Shown here: positions 17,920-25,861 of the stretch, one piece after another
Numbering within the stretch: position 1 is the first letter of the stretch
Layout of the letters: the number at the start of each line of letters is the position of its first letter
Assembly (NCBI GenBank): GCA_030840545.1
Contig: JAVEEH010000082.1
Location: forward strand, 1 to 25,861
DNA: 25,861 bases
Source of the DNA: Frankiaceae bacterium
GTDB lineage: Bacteria; Actinomycetota; Actinomycetes; JAFAQI01
Direction: 5' to 3'
Notes under the pieces: generated by a model
What the model saw: the letters and a program-made list of their open reading frames with translations, nothing else
Told to the model about the DNA's origin: nothing
Database searches by the model: none
Program-made: the position numbers and the translations under genes

Positions 17920-17979
17920 GCACAGTCACGGAAGTTCACTCGAGCCGGCCCCACGAGGGCCATGAGGAGCGATCCAGCA

Positions 17980-19269
<1,290 letters not shown>

Positions 19270-19286
19270 TCGACTTGCGGCGGGGA

Positions 19287-19322
19287 GCGGGGTTGGGGCC
19301 CCGCGACAAGCGCCGAAGGCGC
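19287..19322 (+). terminator. Two adjacent hairpins after aceA, possible terminator or attenuator
   Basis: GCGGGG (19287-19292) pairs with CCCCGC (19299-19304) around a 6-base loop. Five bases later GCGCC-GAA-GGCGC (19310-19322) forms a second perfect stem. Neither is followed by a T run, so this is not a standard intrinsic terminator; high-GC actinobacteria often lack the T run. It lies 55 bases before the ribosome binding site of the next small gene and could trim or limit read-through. Confidence 0.4.
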
Positions 19323-19391
19323 AGACAACGCTGACAAGGACGTCAGTGCAGAACGGACCGCTAGCAGACTCCGACCAAGGAGGAGATCTCG

Positions 19392-19574
19392 ATGCGCCAC
19401 TGTGACGGACGACTGTTCGATGGCAGCGCCTGCAACAACGACCTGTTCGACTGTGCTGACTGCGGTGTCAGCGGCTGTCCCGGTGACGGCTGCGACAACC
19501 AGCGGTTCGTGACGAGCGCCTGTGACTGCGGAGCCGCACTCACCGGACGCTCGTTGGCAACCGCTGCCGCATAG
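19392..19574 (+). CDS. Small cysteine-rich protein, probably metal-binding, unknown function
   Basis: I do not recognise this 60-residue protein. It contains eight cysteines (C4, C14, C21, C24, C29, C34, C44, C46). CADCG (21-25) and CDCG (44-47) look like two zinc knuckles of a zinc-ribbon-like fold. It is acidic in the middle and has no signal peptide or membrane segment. It looks like a real gene: AAGGAGGAG (19377-19385) is the strongest Shine-Dalgarno sequence in the window, six bases before the ATG, and third codon positions are mostly G or C. It lies 122 bases after aceA on the same strand, with hairpins between, so it may be read from the aceA transcript or its own promoter. Zinc or other metal binding is inferred from the cysteine spacing only. 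Confidence 0.65.
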   Translation: MRHCDGRLFDGSACNNDLFDCADCGVSGCPGDGCDNQRFVTSACDCGAALTGRSLATAAA

Positions 19575-19589
19575 CCCAAACGGTGTGAG

Positions 19590-20498
19590 CTAACCGCGCT
19601 TGGCTTCGCCCAGCACCTTGCCGGACGGATCGACGAAGACCAACCGACCCTCGCGGGTGCCGACCCGACCTGACTCGACGATCCACCTGGGCAACGGCGA
19701 GTTCTCGCAACCGACGAGAGTGCTGCCGCCGCTCGTCGCGAGCGCCACGCCGTCGGCGCCCAGCACATAGTGGCCGCCCTCGCCGTTGCAGCCGTCTGAA
19801 CCGGAGTAGGTGTTGTCCGCGGCGAACGACACGTATGCCTTGGAGGTCGCTGGCTGCACCGGCACCCAGCGCCCGACCAGGGCCGCCTGGTCGGCTGGTG
19901 TCACGTCAGCCGGGAGCGGTGCCGGGTCGGTGAAGCCCGTGCGCATGTCCGGCGACACCACCGGCGGCGAGGCGAACTCGGCAGACTCGTTGGGTCCTGT
20001 CGTCGGATGTGCCCCGGGCGTCAGGCGCGCGACCACAGCGCCTCCGTCGTCCACCAGGAGCGCGTCGGAGCCGTCCCGCCGATAGCCGACGACGCGGTCG
20101 AGCCACCCGGGGGCAGCATCGTGACCCCCGTCATAGCAGGCCATGTCGCCACCGGCGATCTGACCGACGAACAGGCCGTGGGTGTTCGCGCGCCAGCTGC
20201 CCGACAACATGCCGCAGCTGCGGAACAACAGCAGCCCTCCGTCCACCCGGTCGCCCACGGTCAGGATCGCGCCCGGTCCCTCGCCGGCCGCCTGCAGCGC
20301 CCATGACCCGACGAGTTGCGCAGGGTCGCCGTCGGCGGCGGGACGGCTCGCGGACGACGACGGCGACACGGTCAGGCTGTCACCTGGGCGGCCGGCGGTC
20401 GTGCTGCCGCCGCAGGCCGTGACAAAGGCTATGCATCCGGCGCACAGCGCCGCACGCCACCATGAGCTGAGCACCCGGGCCGCCCTTCGCGTGGACAT
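19590..20498 (-). CDS. Secreted lipoprotein with two META-like repeats
   Basis: This 302-residue protein has an arginine-rich signal region, a hydrophobic stretch and a lipobox-like FVTAC with C29, so it is probably anchored to the outer face of the membrane. After a serine- and proline-rich linker there are two related halves: LVGSW followed by SCGMLSGSW (about 62-104), and LVGRW followed by SGSDGCNGEGGHY (about 207-244). The second resembles the META/HslJ domain (LxGxW, then GCNxxxGxY). The function is unknown; META proteins are often linked to stress or surface roles. ATG 20498 gives a normal signal length. GTG 20531 is an alternative that adds 11 residues and would leave only 17 bases to the divergent gene. 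It lies tail to tail with the cysteine-rich gene, 15 bases apart. Confidence 0.72.
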   Translation of the reverse strand: MSTRRAARVLSSWWRAALCAGCIAFVTACGGSTTAGRPGDSLTVSPSSSASRPAADGDPAQLVGSWALQAAGEGPGAILTVGDRVDGGLLLFRSCGMLSGSWRANTHGLFVGQIAGGDMACYDGGHDAAPGWLDRVVGYRRDGSDALLVDDGGAVVARLTPGAHPTTGPNESAEFASPPVVSPDMRTGFTDPAPLPADVTPADQAALVGRWVPVQPATSKAYVSFAADNTYSGSDGCNGEGGHYVLGADGVALATSGGSTLVGCENSPLPRWIVESGRVGTREGRLVFVDPSGKVLGEAKRG

Positions 20499-20548
20499 CT
20501 GATGGACGCACCGCAGGAGTGTTCGGTTCACGGTGACACGATTCCCGC

Positions 20549-21472
20549 ATGCTCACCACCTGGCTGACCGAACGTTTCGAGCTCAGCGTGCCCGTCGTGT
20601 CGGCACCGATGGCCGGCGTGTCCGGTGGCGAGCTCGCCGGTGCGGTCTCCGCGGCCGGTGGGCTCGGCATGATCGGCTTCGCCGGCGGTCGGGCCGAAGA
20701 CCTCCGGCACGAGGCGTCGCTCGCGAAAGCCGCCGGCCGGCCTTTCGGCATCGGTCTGCTGGCCTGGGTCCTCGACTTCCAACCGGAGCTCCTCGACGTC
20801 GCACTGGAGTGCGGGCCTGCCCTCGTCTCCGTGTCGTTCGGCTCCTACGCGCCGTACGTCGAGCGGGTGAAGGCCGCCGGTGCGCTGTTCGCCACGCAGG
20901 CCGGCACCGTCGGTGATGCCCGCGCGGCGCTCGTGCTGGGCGCCGACCTGATCGTTGCTCGCGGCGGCGAGGGCGGCGGGCACGGACGCGACGCCGTGGG
21001 GACGCTGCCGTTGCTGCAGGGCGTGCTCGACGCCGTCGACGTTCCGGTCCTGGCGGCAGGCGGCGTCGGCACGGCTCGGGGGCTGGCGGCCGTCCTCGCC
21101 GCCGGCGCCGCCGGGGCGTGGGTCGGCACGGCCTTCGTGTCCTGCCCGGAGGCGACGAACACGCCGGCCGCGCGGGCCGCCGTCATCGCCGCGACCGAGC
21201 TCGACACCATCTACACGCGCGTGCTCGACCTGGGCCGGGGTGTGCCCTGGCCCGAGGACTTCGGCGGCCGGGCGCTCCGCAACGCCTTCGCCGAGCGCTG
21301 GCACGGCCGCGAGGCAGAGCTGGCCGCCGCCGGCGAGCGGACCGACGAGCCGGTCGTGTGGGCCGGACAGTCGGCCGGCCTGGTGCACGCCGAGCGGCCG
21401 GCTGCCGAGGTCCTCCGGGACTTCGCCGGCGCCGAGGAGCTGTTGCTCGCGGTGTTGTCGCGGTCCCGGTGA
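20549..21472 (+). CDS. Nitronate monooxygenase family flavoprotein
   Basis: This 307-residue FMN-dependent TIM-barrel protein of the 2-nitropropane dioxygenase/nitronate monooxygenase family would oxidise alkyl nitronates such as propionate 3-nitronate. Visible landmarks are VVSAPMAGVSGGELAGAVSAAGGLG (in two parts, about 16-40), the active-site loop ARGGEGGGHGR with H145, VPVLAAGGVGTARGLAAVLAAGA for phosphate binding (166-188), and WVGTAFVSCPEA (191-202). The family also contains enoyl-ACP reductase-like members (FabK), so the exact substrate is uncertain. It is divergent from the lipoprotein gene. No strong ribosome binding site is seen; a -10-like CACGAT ends six bases before the ATG. Confidence 0.85.
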   Translation: MLTTWLTERFELSVPVVSAPMAGVSGGELAGAVSAAGGLGMIGFAGGRAEDLRHEASLAKAAGRPFGIGLLAWVLDFQPELLDVALECGPALVSVSFGSYAPYVERVKAAGALFATQAGTVGDARAALVLGADLIVARGGEGGGHGRDAVGTLPLLQGVLDAVDVPVLAAGGVGTARGLAAVLAAGAAGAWVGTAFVSCPEATNTPAARAAVIAATELDTIYTRVLDLGRGVPWPEDFGGRALRNAFAERWHGREAELAAAGERTDEPVVWAGQSAGLVHAERPAAEVLRDFAGAEELLLAVLSRSR

Positions 21473-21519
21473 CGCGACGATCGGGTCACGATGTGGCAAC
21501 GCTTCCGTGCTGACGGGCG

Positions 21520-21529
21520 GCGCATGCGC
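21520..21529. promoter_or_regulatory. 10-base palindrome upstream of the ABC permease gene
   Basis: GCGCATGCGC is a perfect palindrome 14 bases before the GTG start of the permease, in the 71-base gap after the monooxygenase gene. It could be an operator, but short GC-rich palindromes are common here. Confidence 0.2.
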
Positions 21530-21543
21530 TAGTCATTAGGCCC

Positions 21544-24500
21544 GTGACCGGTGCTCTCACCCTGCTGCGCGCACTGTTGCATCGCGCCGGCACCACGGTG
21601 GTCATCCTGGTCGTCGCCCTGTGCGCGACCGCGGCCGCCACGGTCGGGCCGACCTACTACGTCGCCGCGCGGCACTCGATCCTGCAGGACACGTTGACCG
21701 CCACATCGGTCGTGGGGCGCGGCTTCCAGGCGGTCCGACAAGGCCCGGTGCAGAGCAGCATCGGCGCGCTCGACAGCAACGTCACCCACGAGCTCGACCA
21801 GGCGCTGGGCGGACCGGCAACCGTGCGACGGGTGTTCGCACCCGCAGTGCTCGCGCTCGAGGCGACGGCGTTCTTCCCGAACCTGGGCGAGAACGTGCCG
21901 CTGGTCTGGCGCACCGACGTGTGCGCACATCTGCGGTTCCGGTCCGGCCGCTGTGGCACGGCGACGGGAGAGGTTGCCGTCAGCGCCTCGCTCGCGGCGC
22001 TGAACCATTGGCAGACCGGCCAACGAGTGCAGGCCGCTCGAGGCGGGCCGCTGACGATCAGCGGGATCTATCTCCCACCGGATGCCAGTGGCGACTACTG
22101 GTTTTCTCGCGGAGGCGTCTACTTCCCGGCGGAGATCCCGATCGCGCAAGCCGCGCCGTACGACGCGCTGTTCACGCCGCACGCCACGATCGACGTGCTG
22201 TCCGGCAACCCGCAGGGGTCGACCGTCATCGCGCGCGCCCTGGACGTGCCGCGGGTGACGCCGGCCGACGTCGACGCCCTCGGGCGGCTGGACAGCCGGC
22301 TGAACAACGCGTCGCTGCTCAACGGCGTCGCGGTGGCGACCGGCCTGTCGTCGACGGTCGACACGGTGCACTCCAGCTGGTCGTCGTTGTCGGTGCCGGT
22401 CATCGTTGTCACCGCAGAGCTGCTCGTCCTGACGTGGCTCTTGCTGTTCCTCGTCGTCACCGACGCCGTCGAAGCCCGGGGCACCGAGATCGCGCTGGCC
22501 AAGCTGCGCGGCTATGGCGCGGCGCGCGCCTTCTTCTTCGGTCTCGGGGAGCCGCTGACGTTGCTCGCGCTCGCGCTGCCCGCAGGCGCGGTGATCGGCT
22601 GGGCACTGACGGGAGTGCTGTCGCACGTGCTGCTGCGAGCCGGGACGCCGGTGCCGCTGCCGGGCCTCGGGTGGGCGGGTGCGACGGCGGCCGCGGCCGG
22701 CGGTGTCGCGGCGGTGGTGGTTGCAGCGCGCACGACACTCACCCGTCCGGTGGTCGAGCAGTGGCGACGCACCGGCCGCAAGGCGACCGATCGGGGCTGG
22801 GTCTTCGACGCAGTGGTGCTGACCGGCGCAGCAGCGGGACTGGCGCAGCTGCTCATCGGGGGGTCCCTGGGCTCGGCCAAGCACAGTGCGCTCGCCCTGC
22901 TGGTGCCGGGCCTGCTGGGCCTCGCGATCGCGGTCGTCGGGTCGCGACTGCTGCCCGTCATCTGTCGTGCGTGGTTCGCGCGCACCCGCCGTCGCGGTGG
23001 CCTCGGCCCGTTCCTGGCGGTGCGTCACATCGCCCGGCGTCCGGGCGGCACCCGGACCACGATGATCCTCGCAACCGCGGTCGCGCTGGCGACGTTCAGC
23101 CTTGCAGCATGGTCCGTCGCGAGCAACAACCGCGCTCGTGTTGCCGAAGTGACCGTCGGCGCGCCGACCGTGTTCTCCGTCGCGCCGGACATCCGCACCG
23201 ACCTCGGTGCCGTCGTCGACCACATCGACCCCGGCGGTCATGCAGCGAGTGCCGTGGAGACGTTCAACAGCGGACAGAGTGTGCTCGTCGCCGTGCAGCC
23301 GCAGCGCTTCGCCGCCGTCGCGCACTGGAAGGCGGGCTTCGTCAGTGCCCCGGCTGCGTTGCTCGGTGGGCTGCACCCGCCGGCCCCGGACCCCGTCGTA
23401 CTGCAGGGTGACAAGGTGCGGGTGCACCTCGACGTCAACACGCTGCAACCCGCAGCTGACCGGCTGTCTCTCGACATCGTGGCCACCGGCGCGTCCTCCC
23501 CGACACCCATCGACCTGGGCGTCATCACCAGGCAGCACGTGTCGATCACCCGAGTCGGCTCGCTCGCCGGCTGCCCCTGCACCGTGCGCGACCTGCAGTT
23601 CTCGCCGCCTGCCTCCCGCCCCGGCCAGATCACCGGTGACGTGACGCTGACCGGCCTCGAGGTGCTCCGCGCAGGGAGCTGGCAGAGCGTGCCGCATGCG
23701 CTGGACGCCGGCCAGTGGTCCGACACCGCCGACCAGCAGGTGGCCGCCGACGGCAACGGTCAGCAGGTGCACTGGTCGTTCTTCGCAGTCATCGGCATCC
23801 CGCCGACGTTGAGCATCCACGACCGGCCGGACCCGTTGCCGGCAGTTGCCGCGAGTGCCATCGCGGGCAACGACTCGACGCTGACCCTGAGCGGACTGGA
23901 CGGCGCGGACCTCACCGTCGCGGTGACGGGCCGGGTGGCAAACGTCCCCGCTGCGCCGGCCAACGGCGTCGTGGTCGACCTCACCTATGCCGAGCGAGCG
24001 GCCTTCGGCAACCTCGGTCCGGCCACGGCCCAGGTATGGGTGCGCGGCGATCGCGAGCGGATCCGCCGCGGGCTGCAGGCCGCGCACATCCCGATCCTGT
24101 CCACGCGCACGAGCGCCGAGGCCGACGCCGAGCTCACCCGGCAGGGGCCCGGACTGGCGAGCGTGTTGTTCCTGGCGGACGCGGGCGCGGCGGCCGTGCT
24201 GGCCGCGTTGGCCGCGGTGCTGAGCCTCTCGGCCGCAGCCCGGCGGCGTCGGTATGAATACGCGGCACTCGCGGCGACGGGTGCGTCGCGCCGGACGTTG
24301 TTCACCGCTCTCGTCCTGGAGCAGCTCGTCGTGGTCGGTTTCGGAGCACTGACCGGCGTCGGCGCCGGACTTCTCGCGGTGGTCATCGCCGGTCGGAGCG
24401 TGCCCGAGTTCGTTGTCGCGCCGGTGGCCGCGCTGTTGCGCTACGGCCCGTCGCCGTTGCTGATGGTCCTGGCGTTGGGTGGCGGCTTCGTGCTGTTGCT

Positions 24501-24576
24501 GACGTCGGCGGGACTCGCCGCGGCAGCACTGTTGCGTTCCGTCACCGCTGAGCAGCTGCGGGAGGCACCGGCATGA
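21544..24576 (+). CDS. FtsX/MacB-like ABC transporter permease with two ectodomains
   Basis: This 1010-residue membrane protein has about ten predicted membrane segments (near 17-38, 284-306, 338-360, 378-398, 421-440, 449-472, 503-525, 873-893, 915-945, 965-993). Two large extracytoplasmic domains lie at about 40-280 and 527-870. This is the duplicated FtsX layout. FtsX-type cytoplasmic loops are seen in both halves: EIALAKLRGYGAARAFFFG and YEYAALAATGASRRTLF. Each ectodomain has a cysteine pair (C127/C137; C677/C679). Such permeases usually act by mechanotransmission, driving lipoprotein, peptide or cell-wall events outside, and not classical solute transport. The substrate is unknown. The GTG start is followed by a normal N terminus. 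The stop overlaps the ATPase start as ATGA. Confidence 0.85.
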   Translation: MTGALTLLRALLHRAGTTVVILVVALCATAAATVGPTYYVAARHSILQDTLTATSVVGRGFQAVRQGPVQSSIGALDSNVTHELDQALGGPATVRRVFAPAVLALEATAFFPNLGENVPLVWRTDVCAHLRFRSGRCGTATGEVAVSASLAALNHWQTGQRVQAARGGPLTISGIYLPPDASGDYWFSRGGVYFPAEIPIAQAAPYDALFTPHATIDVLSGNPQGSTVIARALDVPRVTPADVDALGRLDSRLNNASLLNGVAVATGLSSTVDTVHSSWSSLSVPVIVVTAELLVLTWLLLFLVVTDAVEARGTEIALAKLRGYGAARAFFFGLGEPLTLLALALPAGAVIGWALTGVLSHVLLRAGTPVPLPGLGWAGATAAAAGGVAAVVVAARTTLTRPVVEQWRRTGRKATDRGWVFDAVVLTGAAAGLAQLLIGGSLGSAKHSALALLVPGLLGLAIAVVGSRLLPVICRAWFARTRRRGGLGPFLAVRHIARRPGGTRTTMILATAVALATFSLAAWSVASNNRARVAEVTVGAPTVFSVAPDIRTDLGAVVDHIDPGGHAASAVETFNSGQSVLVAVQPQRFAAVAHWKAGFVSAPAALLGGLHPPAPDPVVLQGDKVRVHLDVNTLQPAADRLSLDIVATGASSPTPIDLGVITRQHVSITRVGSLAGCPCTVRDLQFSPPASRPGQITGDVTLTGLEVLRAGSWQSVPHALDAGQWSDTADQQVAADGNGQQVHWSFFAVIGIPPTLSIHDRPDPLPAVAASAIAGNDSTLTLSGLDGADLTVAVTGRVANVPAAPANGVVVDLTYAERAAFGNLGPATAQVWVRGDRERIRRGLQAAHIPILSTRTSAEADAELTRQGPGLASVLFLADAGAAAVLAALAAVLSLSAAARRRRYEYAALAATGASRRTLFTALVLEQLVVVGFGALTGVGAGLLAVVIAGRSVPEFVVAPVAALLRYGPSPLLMVLALGGGFVLLLTSAGLAAAALLRSVTAEQLREAPA

Positions 24577-25421
24577 ACGTCGACGTCGCCGTGCGATGCG
24601 ACAACCTCGTGCACGTCTATGGCACCCCCGGCGCGGAAGTGGCGGCGCTGCGCGGTGTCGACCTCGTCGTGAAGGAGGGCGAGACGGTCGCCTTGCTCGG
24701 CCCGTCCGGCGCGGGCAAGACGACGCTCCTCTGGCATCTCGCCGGCCTGCTGAAACCCACAGCCGGTGCGGTCGAGGTTGCCGGCAAACGGCTGGCAACA
24801 CTCAGCGCCGCCGAGCTCGCTGTGCTGCGGGTGCGTGAGATCGGCGTCGTCCTGCAGAACCCGGGCCGCAATCTGCTGCCCTACGACACCGCGATAGGCA
24901 ACCTGCTCTTCGCGCAGCGGCCGACCCGCCGCTCGGGTGCCGCCAAGCGCCGCCGCGCCCACGCACTGCTCGACTCGGTCGGTCTCGGCGGCGCCGCGAC
25001 CCGTCGCGCCGGCCGGCTTTCCGGTGGCGAGCAGCAACGACTCGCCGTCGCGGTGGCGCTGGCCAACTCACCGGGGCTGCTTCTCGCGGACGAGCCGACC
25101 AGCCAGCTCGACCCGGTGTCGGCGGCGGCTGTCATCGACCTCATCCGGGCAGCCAACGAAGAGTCGGGTACGACGGTTGTCGCGGTCAGCCACGATGCGG
25201 CGGTCGGTGCTGCGCTCGGGCGCACGGTGACCATCCGCGACGGCCGGGTCGGCTCGGAGGGTCGCTCCGGCGAGGACTACGTCGTGGTCGGTCGCGACGG
25301 CACCGTGCAGCTCCCGCCGGAGATGCTCGACACCCTGCCGCCCGGCACGCTGGCCCGGGCCGTCCGCCACGACCACGGCGTGGACCTGCGCCGCATCTAC
25401 GACGCCGGTGAGTCGCAGTGA
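24573..25421 (+). CDS. ABC transporter ATPase, MacB/LolD-like, first of two
   Basis: This 282-residue nucleotide-binding protein is the likely partner of the preceding permease. Walker A is GPSGAGKTT (43-51), the Q-loop glutamine is Q95, the signature is LSGGEQQR (149-156), Walker B is LLLADEP (169-175) and the switch histidine is H207, so it should hydrolyse ATP. The segment PTSQLDPVSAAAVIDLI fits the MacB/LolD group. About 55 residues after the core (from 225) form an extra C-terminal extension without a known domain. ATG 24573 overlaps the permease stop and has GGAGG seven bases upstream. The stop overlaps the GTG of the next ATPase gene. Confidence 0.92.
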   Translation: MNVDVAVRCDNLVHVYGTPGAEVAALRGVDLVVKEGETVALLGPSGAGKTTLLWHLAGLLKPTAGAVEVAGKRLATLSAAELAVLRVREIGVVLQNPGRNLLPYDTAIGNLLFAQRPTRRSGAAKRRRAHALLDSVGLGGAATRRAGRLSGGEQQRLAVAVALANSPGLLLADEPTSQLDPVSAAAVIDLIRAANEESGTTVVAVSHDAAVGAALGRTVTIRDGRVGSEGRSGEDYVVVGRDGTVQLPPEMLDTLPPGTLARAVRHDHGVDLRRIYDAGESQ

Positions 25422-25861
25422 CGATCCTGGAAGCCCGCGGGCTGCGCTACCAACGCGGCGACCGCGTCATCCTCGACGACGTCGGCCTCGTCGTCGGACC
25501 GGGCGAGAGCCTTGCCATCGTCGGCCCGTCCGGCAGCGGTAAGACCAGCCTGCTGGCGCTGCTGGCCGGTCTGGCCGAACCGACCGCGGGCGAGGTGCGC
25601 CTCGACGGCGAGCTGGTCGGCAACCGTCCCCCCCGGGAGCTCGCGATCGTCCTGCAGGGCTACGGCTTGATCTCGCTGCTCACCGCGGCCGAGAACGTCG
25701 AGACCGCACTTCGTGCCGCCGGGTGGTCGCCGGCCGAAGTGGGGGAGGCGGCCGCATCCGCCCTCGAGGCCGTGGGACTGACCGGACACGAGGAGCAGCT
25801 CATCGAAGAGCTCTCCGGTGGCCAGCAGCAGCGGGTCGCGGTCGCGCGGGCTCTCGCCCTG
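25418..25861 (+). CDS. ABC transporter ATPase, second of two, cut by the window end
   Basis: The open frame begins with GTG in a GTGA overlap with the previous stop and continues through the last base, giving 148 residues with no stop. Walker A is GPSGSGKTS (36-44), a Q-loop glutamine is at 80 (LAIVLQGYG) and the signature is LSGGQQQR (132-139), followed by VAVARALAL. Walker B and the switch histidine would lie beyond the edge. It is clearly different from the first ATPase in its signature and in having a shorter N terminus. The overlap indicates one operon, so the permease may be served by two different ATPases, or another permease may follow outside the window. Confidence 0.9.
   Translation, partial: MTILEARGLRYQRGDRVILDDVGLVVGPGESLAIVGPSGSGKTSLLALLAGLAEPTAGEVRLDGELVGNRPPRELAIVLQGYGLISLLTAAENVETALRAAGWSPAEVGEAAASALEAVGLTGHEEQLIEELSGGQQQRVAVARALAL

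Noticed and set aside
17917..17929. cAMP-receptor (GlxR/Crp) site at aceA, suggested by TGTG and TCAC
   Set aside because: The half sites are five bases apart instead of the eight expected for TGTGANNNNNNTCACA, so it does not fit.
19361..19768. Minus-strand open frame opposite the cysteine-rich gene and the end of the lipoprotein gene
   Set aside because: No motif, no ribosome binding site, and it overlaps both better supported genes.
21529..24801. A very long open frame on the minus strand, antisense to the ABC permease
   Set aside because: Its translation is rich in Arg, Gln and His with no domain, as expected for the reverse of a GC-rich gene. The plus-strand permease and ATPase are clearly real.

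Overview
The window is a gene-dense, high-GC stretch of chromosome, most likely from an actinobacterium. The proteins resemble the GlgE, TreS, Mak, GlgB and GlgP proteins of Mycobacterium and Streptomyces. Codons strongly favour G or C at the third position, and several genes appear to be transcribed without a leader from TANNNT -10 boxes seven or eight bases before the start codon. The family or genus cannot be fixed from this window. I see no tRNA, rRNA, CRISPR array, transposase, phage gene or attachment site, and no gap between genes reaches 300 bases.

Layout. (1) 1-2823, plus strand: the 3' part of a B12-dependent acyl-CoA mutase large subunit, a soluble class III adenylate cyclase, and a thioredoxin/TPR co-chaperone of the YbbN type. 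(2) 2817-14844: an alpha-glucan block. The operon glgE-treS-mak-glgB runs on the minus strand with 4-base stop/start overlaps at two junctions. glgP is divergent from glgE across 77 bases. glgX converges on glgP. (3) 14898-16396, plus: an enoyl-CoA hydratase translationally coupled to a small SAM-methyltransferase-like protein. (4) 16398-19574: a RamB-type regulator divergent from isocitrate lyase (aceA), followed by a 60-residue cysteine-rich protein behind a strong ribosome binding site. (5) 19590-21472: a META-like lipoprotein divergent from a nitronate monooxygenase-type flavoprotein. (6) 21544 to the end: an ABC system with a 1010-residue FtsX/MacB-like permease and two consecutive ATPases, all overlapping; the second ATPase runs off the window.

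How it fits together. Trehalose is isomerised to maltose (TreS) and phosphorylated (Mak). The maltose 1-phosphate extends alpha-1,4-glucan (GlgE), which is branched (GlgB). GlgP and GlgX take the polymer apart again. The mutase, enoyl-CoA hydratase and isocitrate lyase belong to acyl-CoA, propionate and acetate use, with RamB as the likely sensor-regulator of the glyoxylate shunt.

Most known functions are confident. The newer observations are a promoter box shared by glgE, glgP and the enoyl-CoA hydratase gene, a 12-base palindrome found three times inside genes, an imperfect inverted repeat abutting the ramB promoter, the cysteine-rich protein after aceA, and a RamB homologue whose peptidase-like zinc motif has decayed. 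I did not find a convincing wholly new multi-gene system; the nearest candidates are the cysteine-rich protein and the two-ATPase ABC operon.
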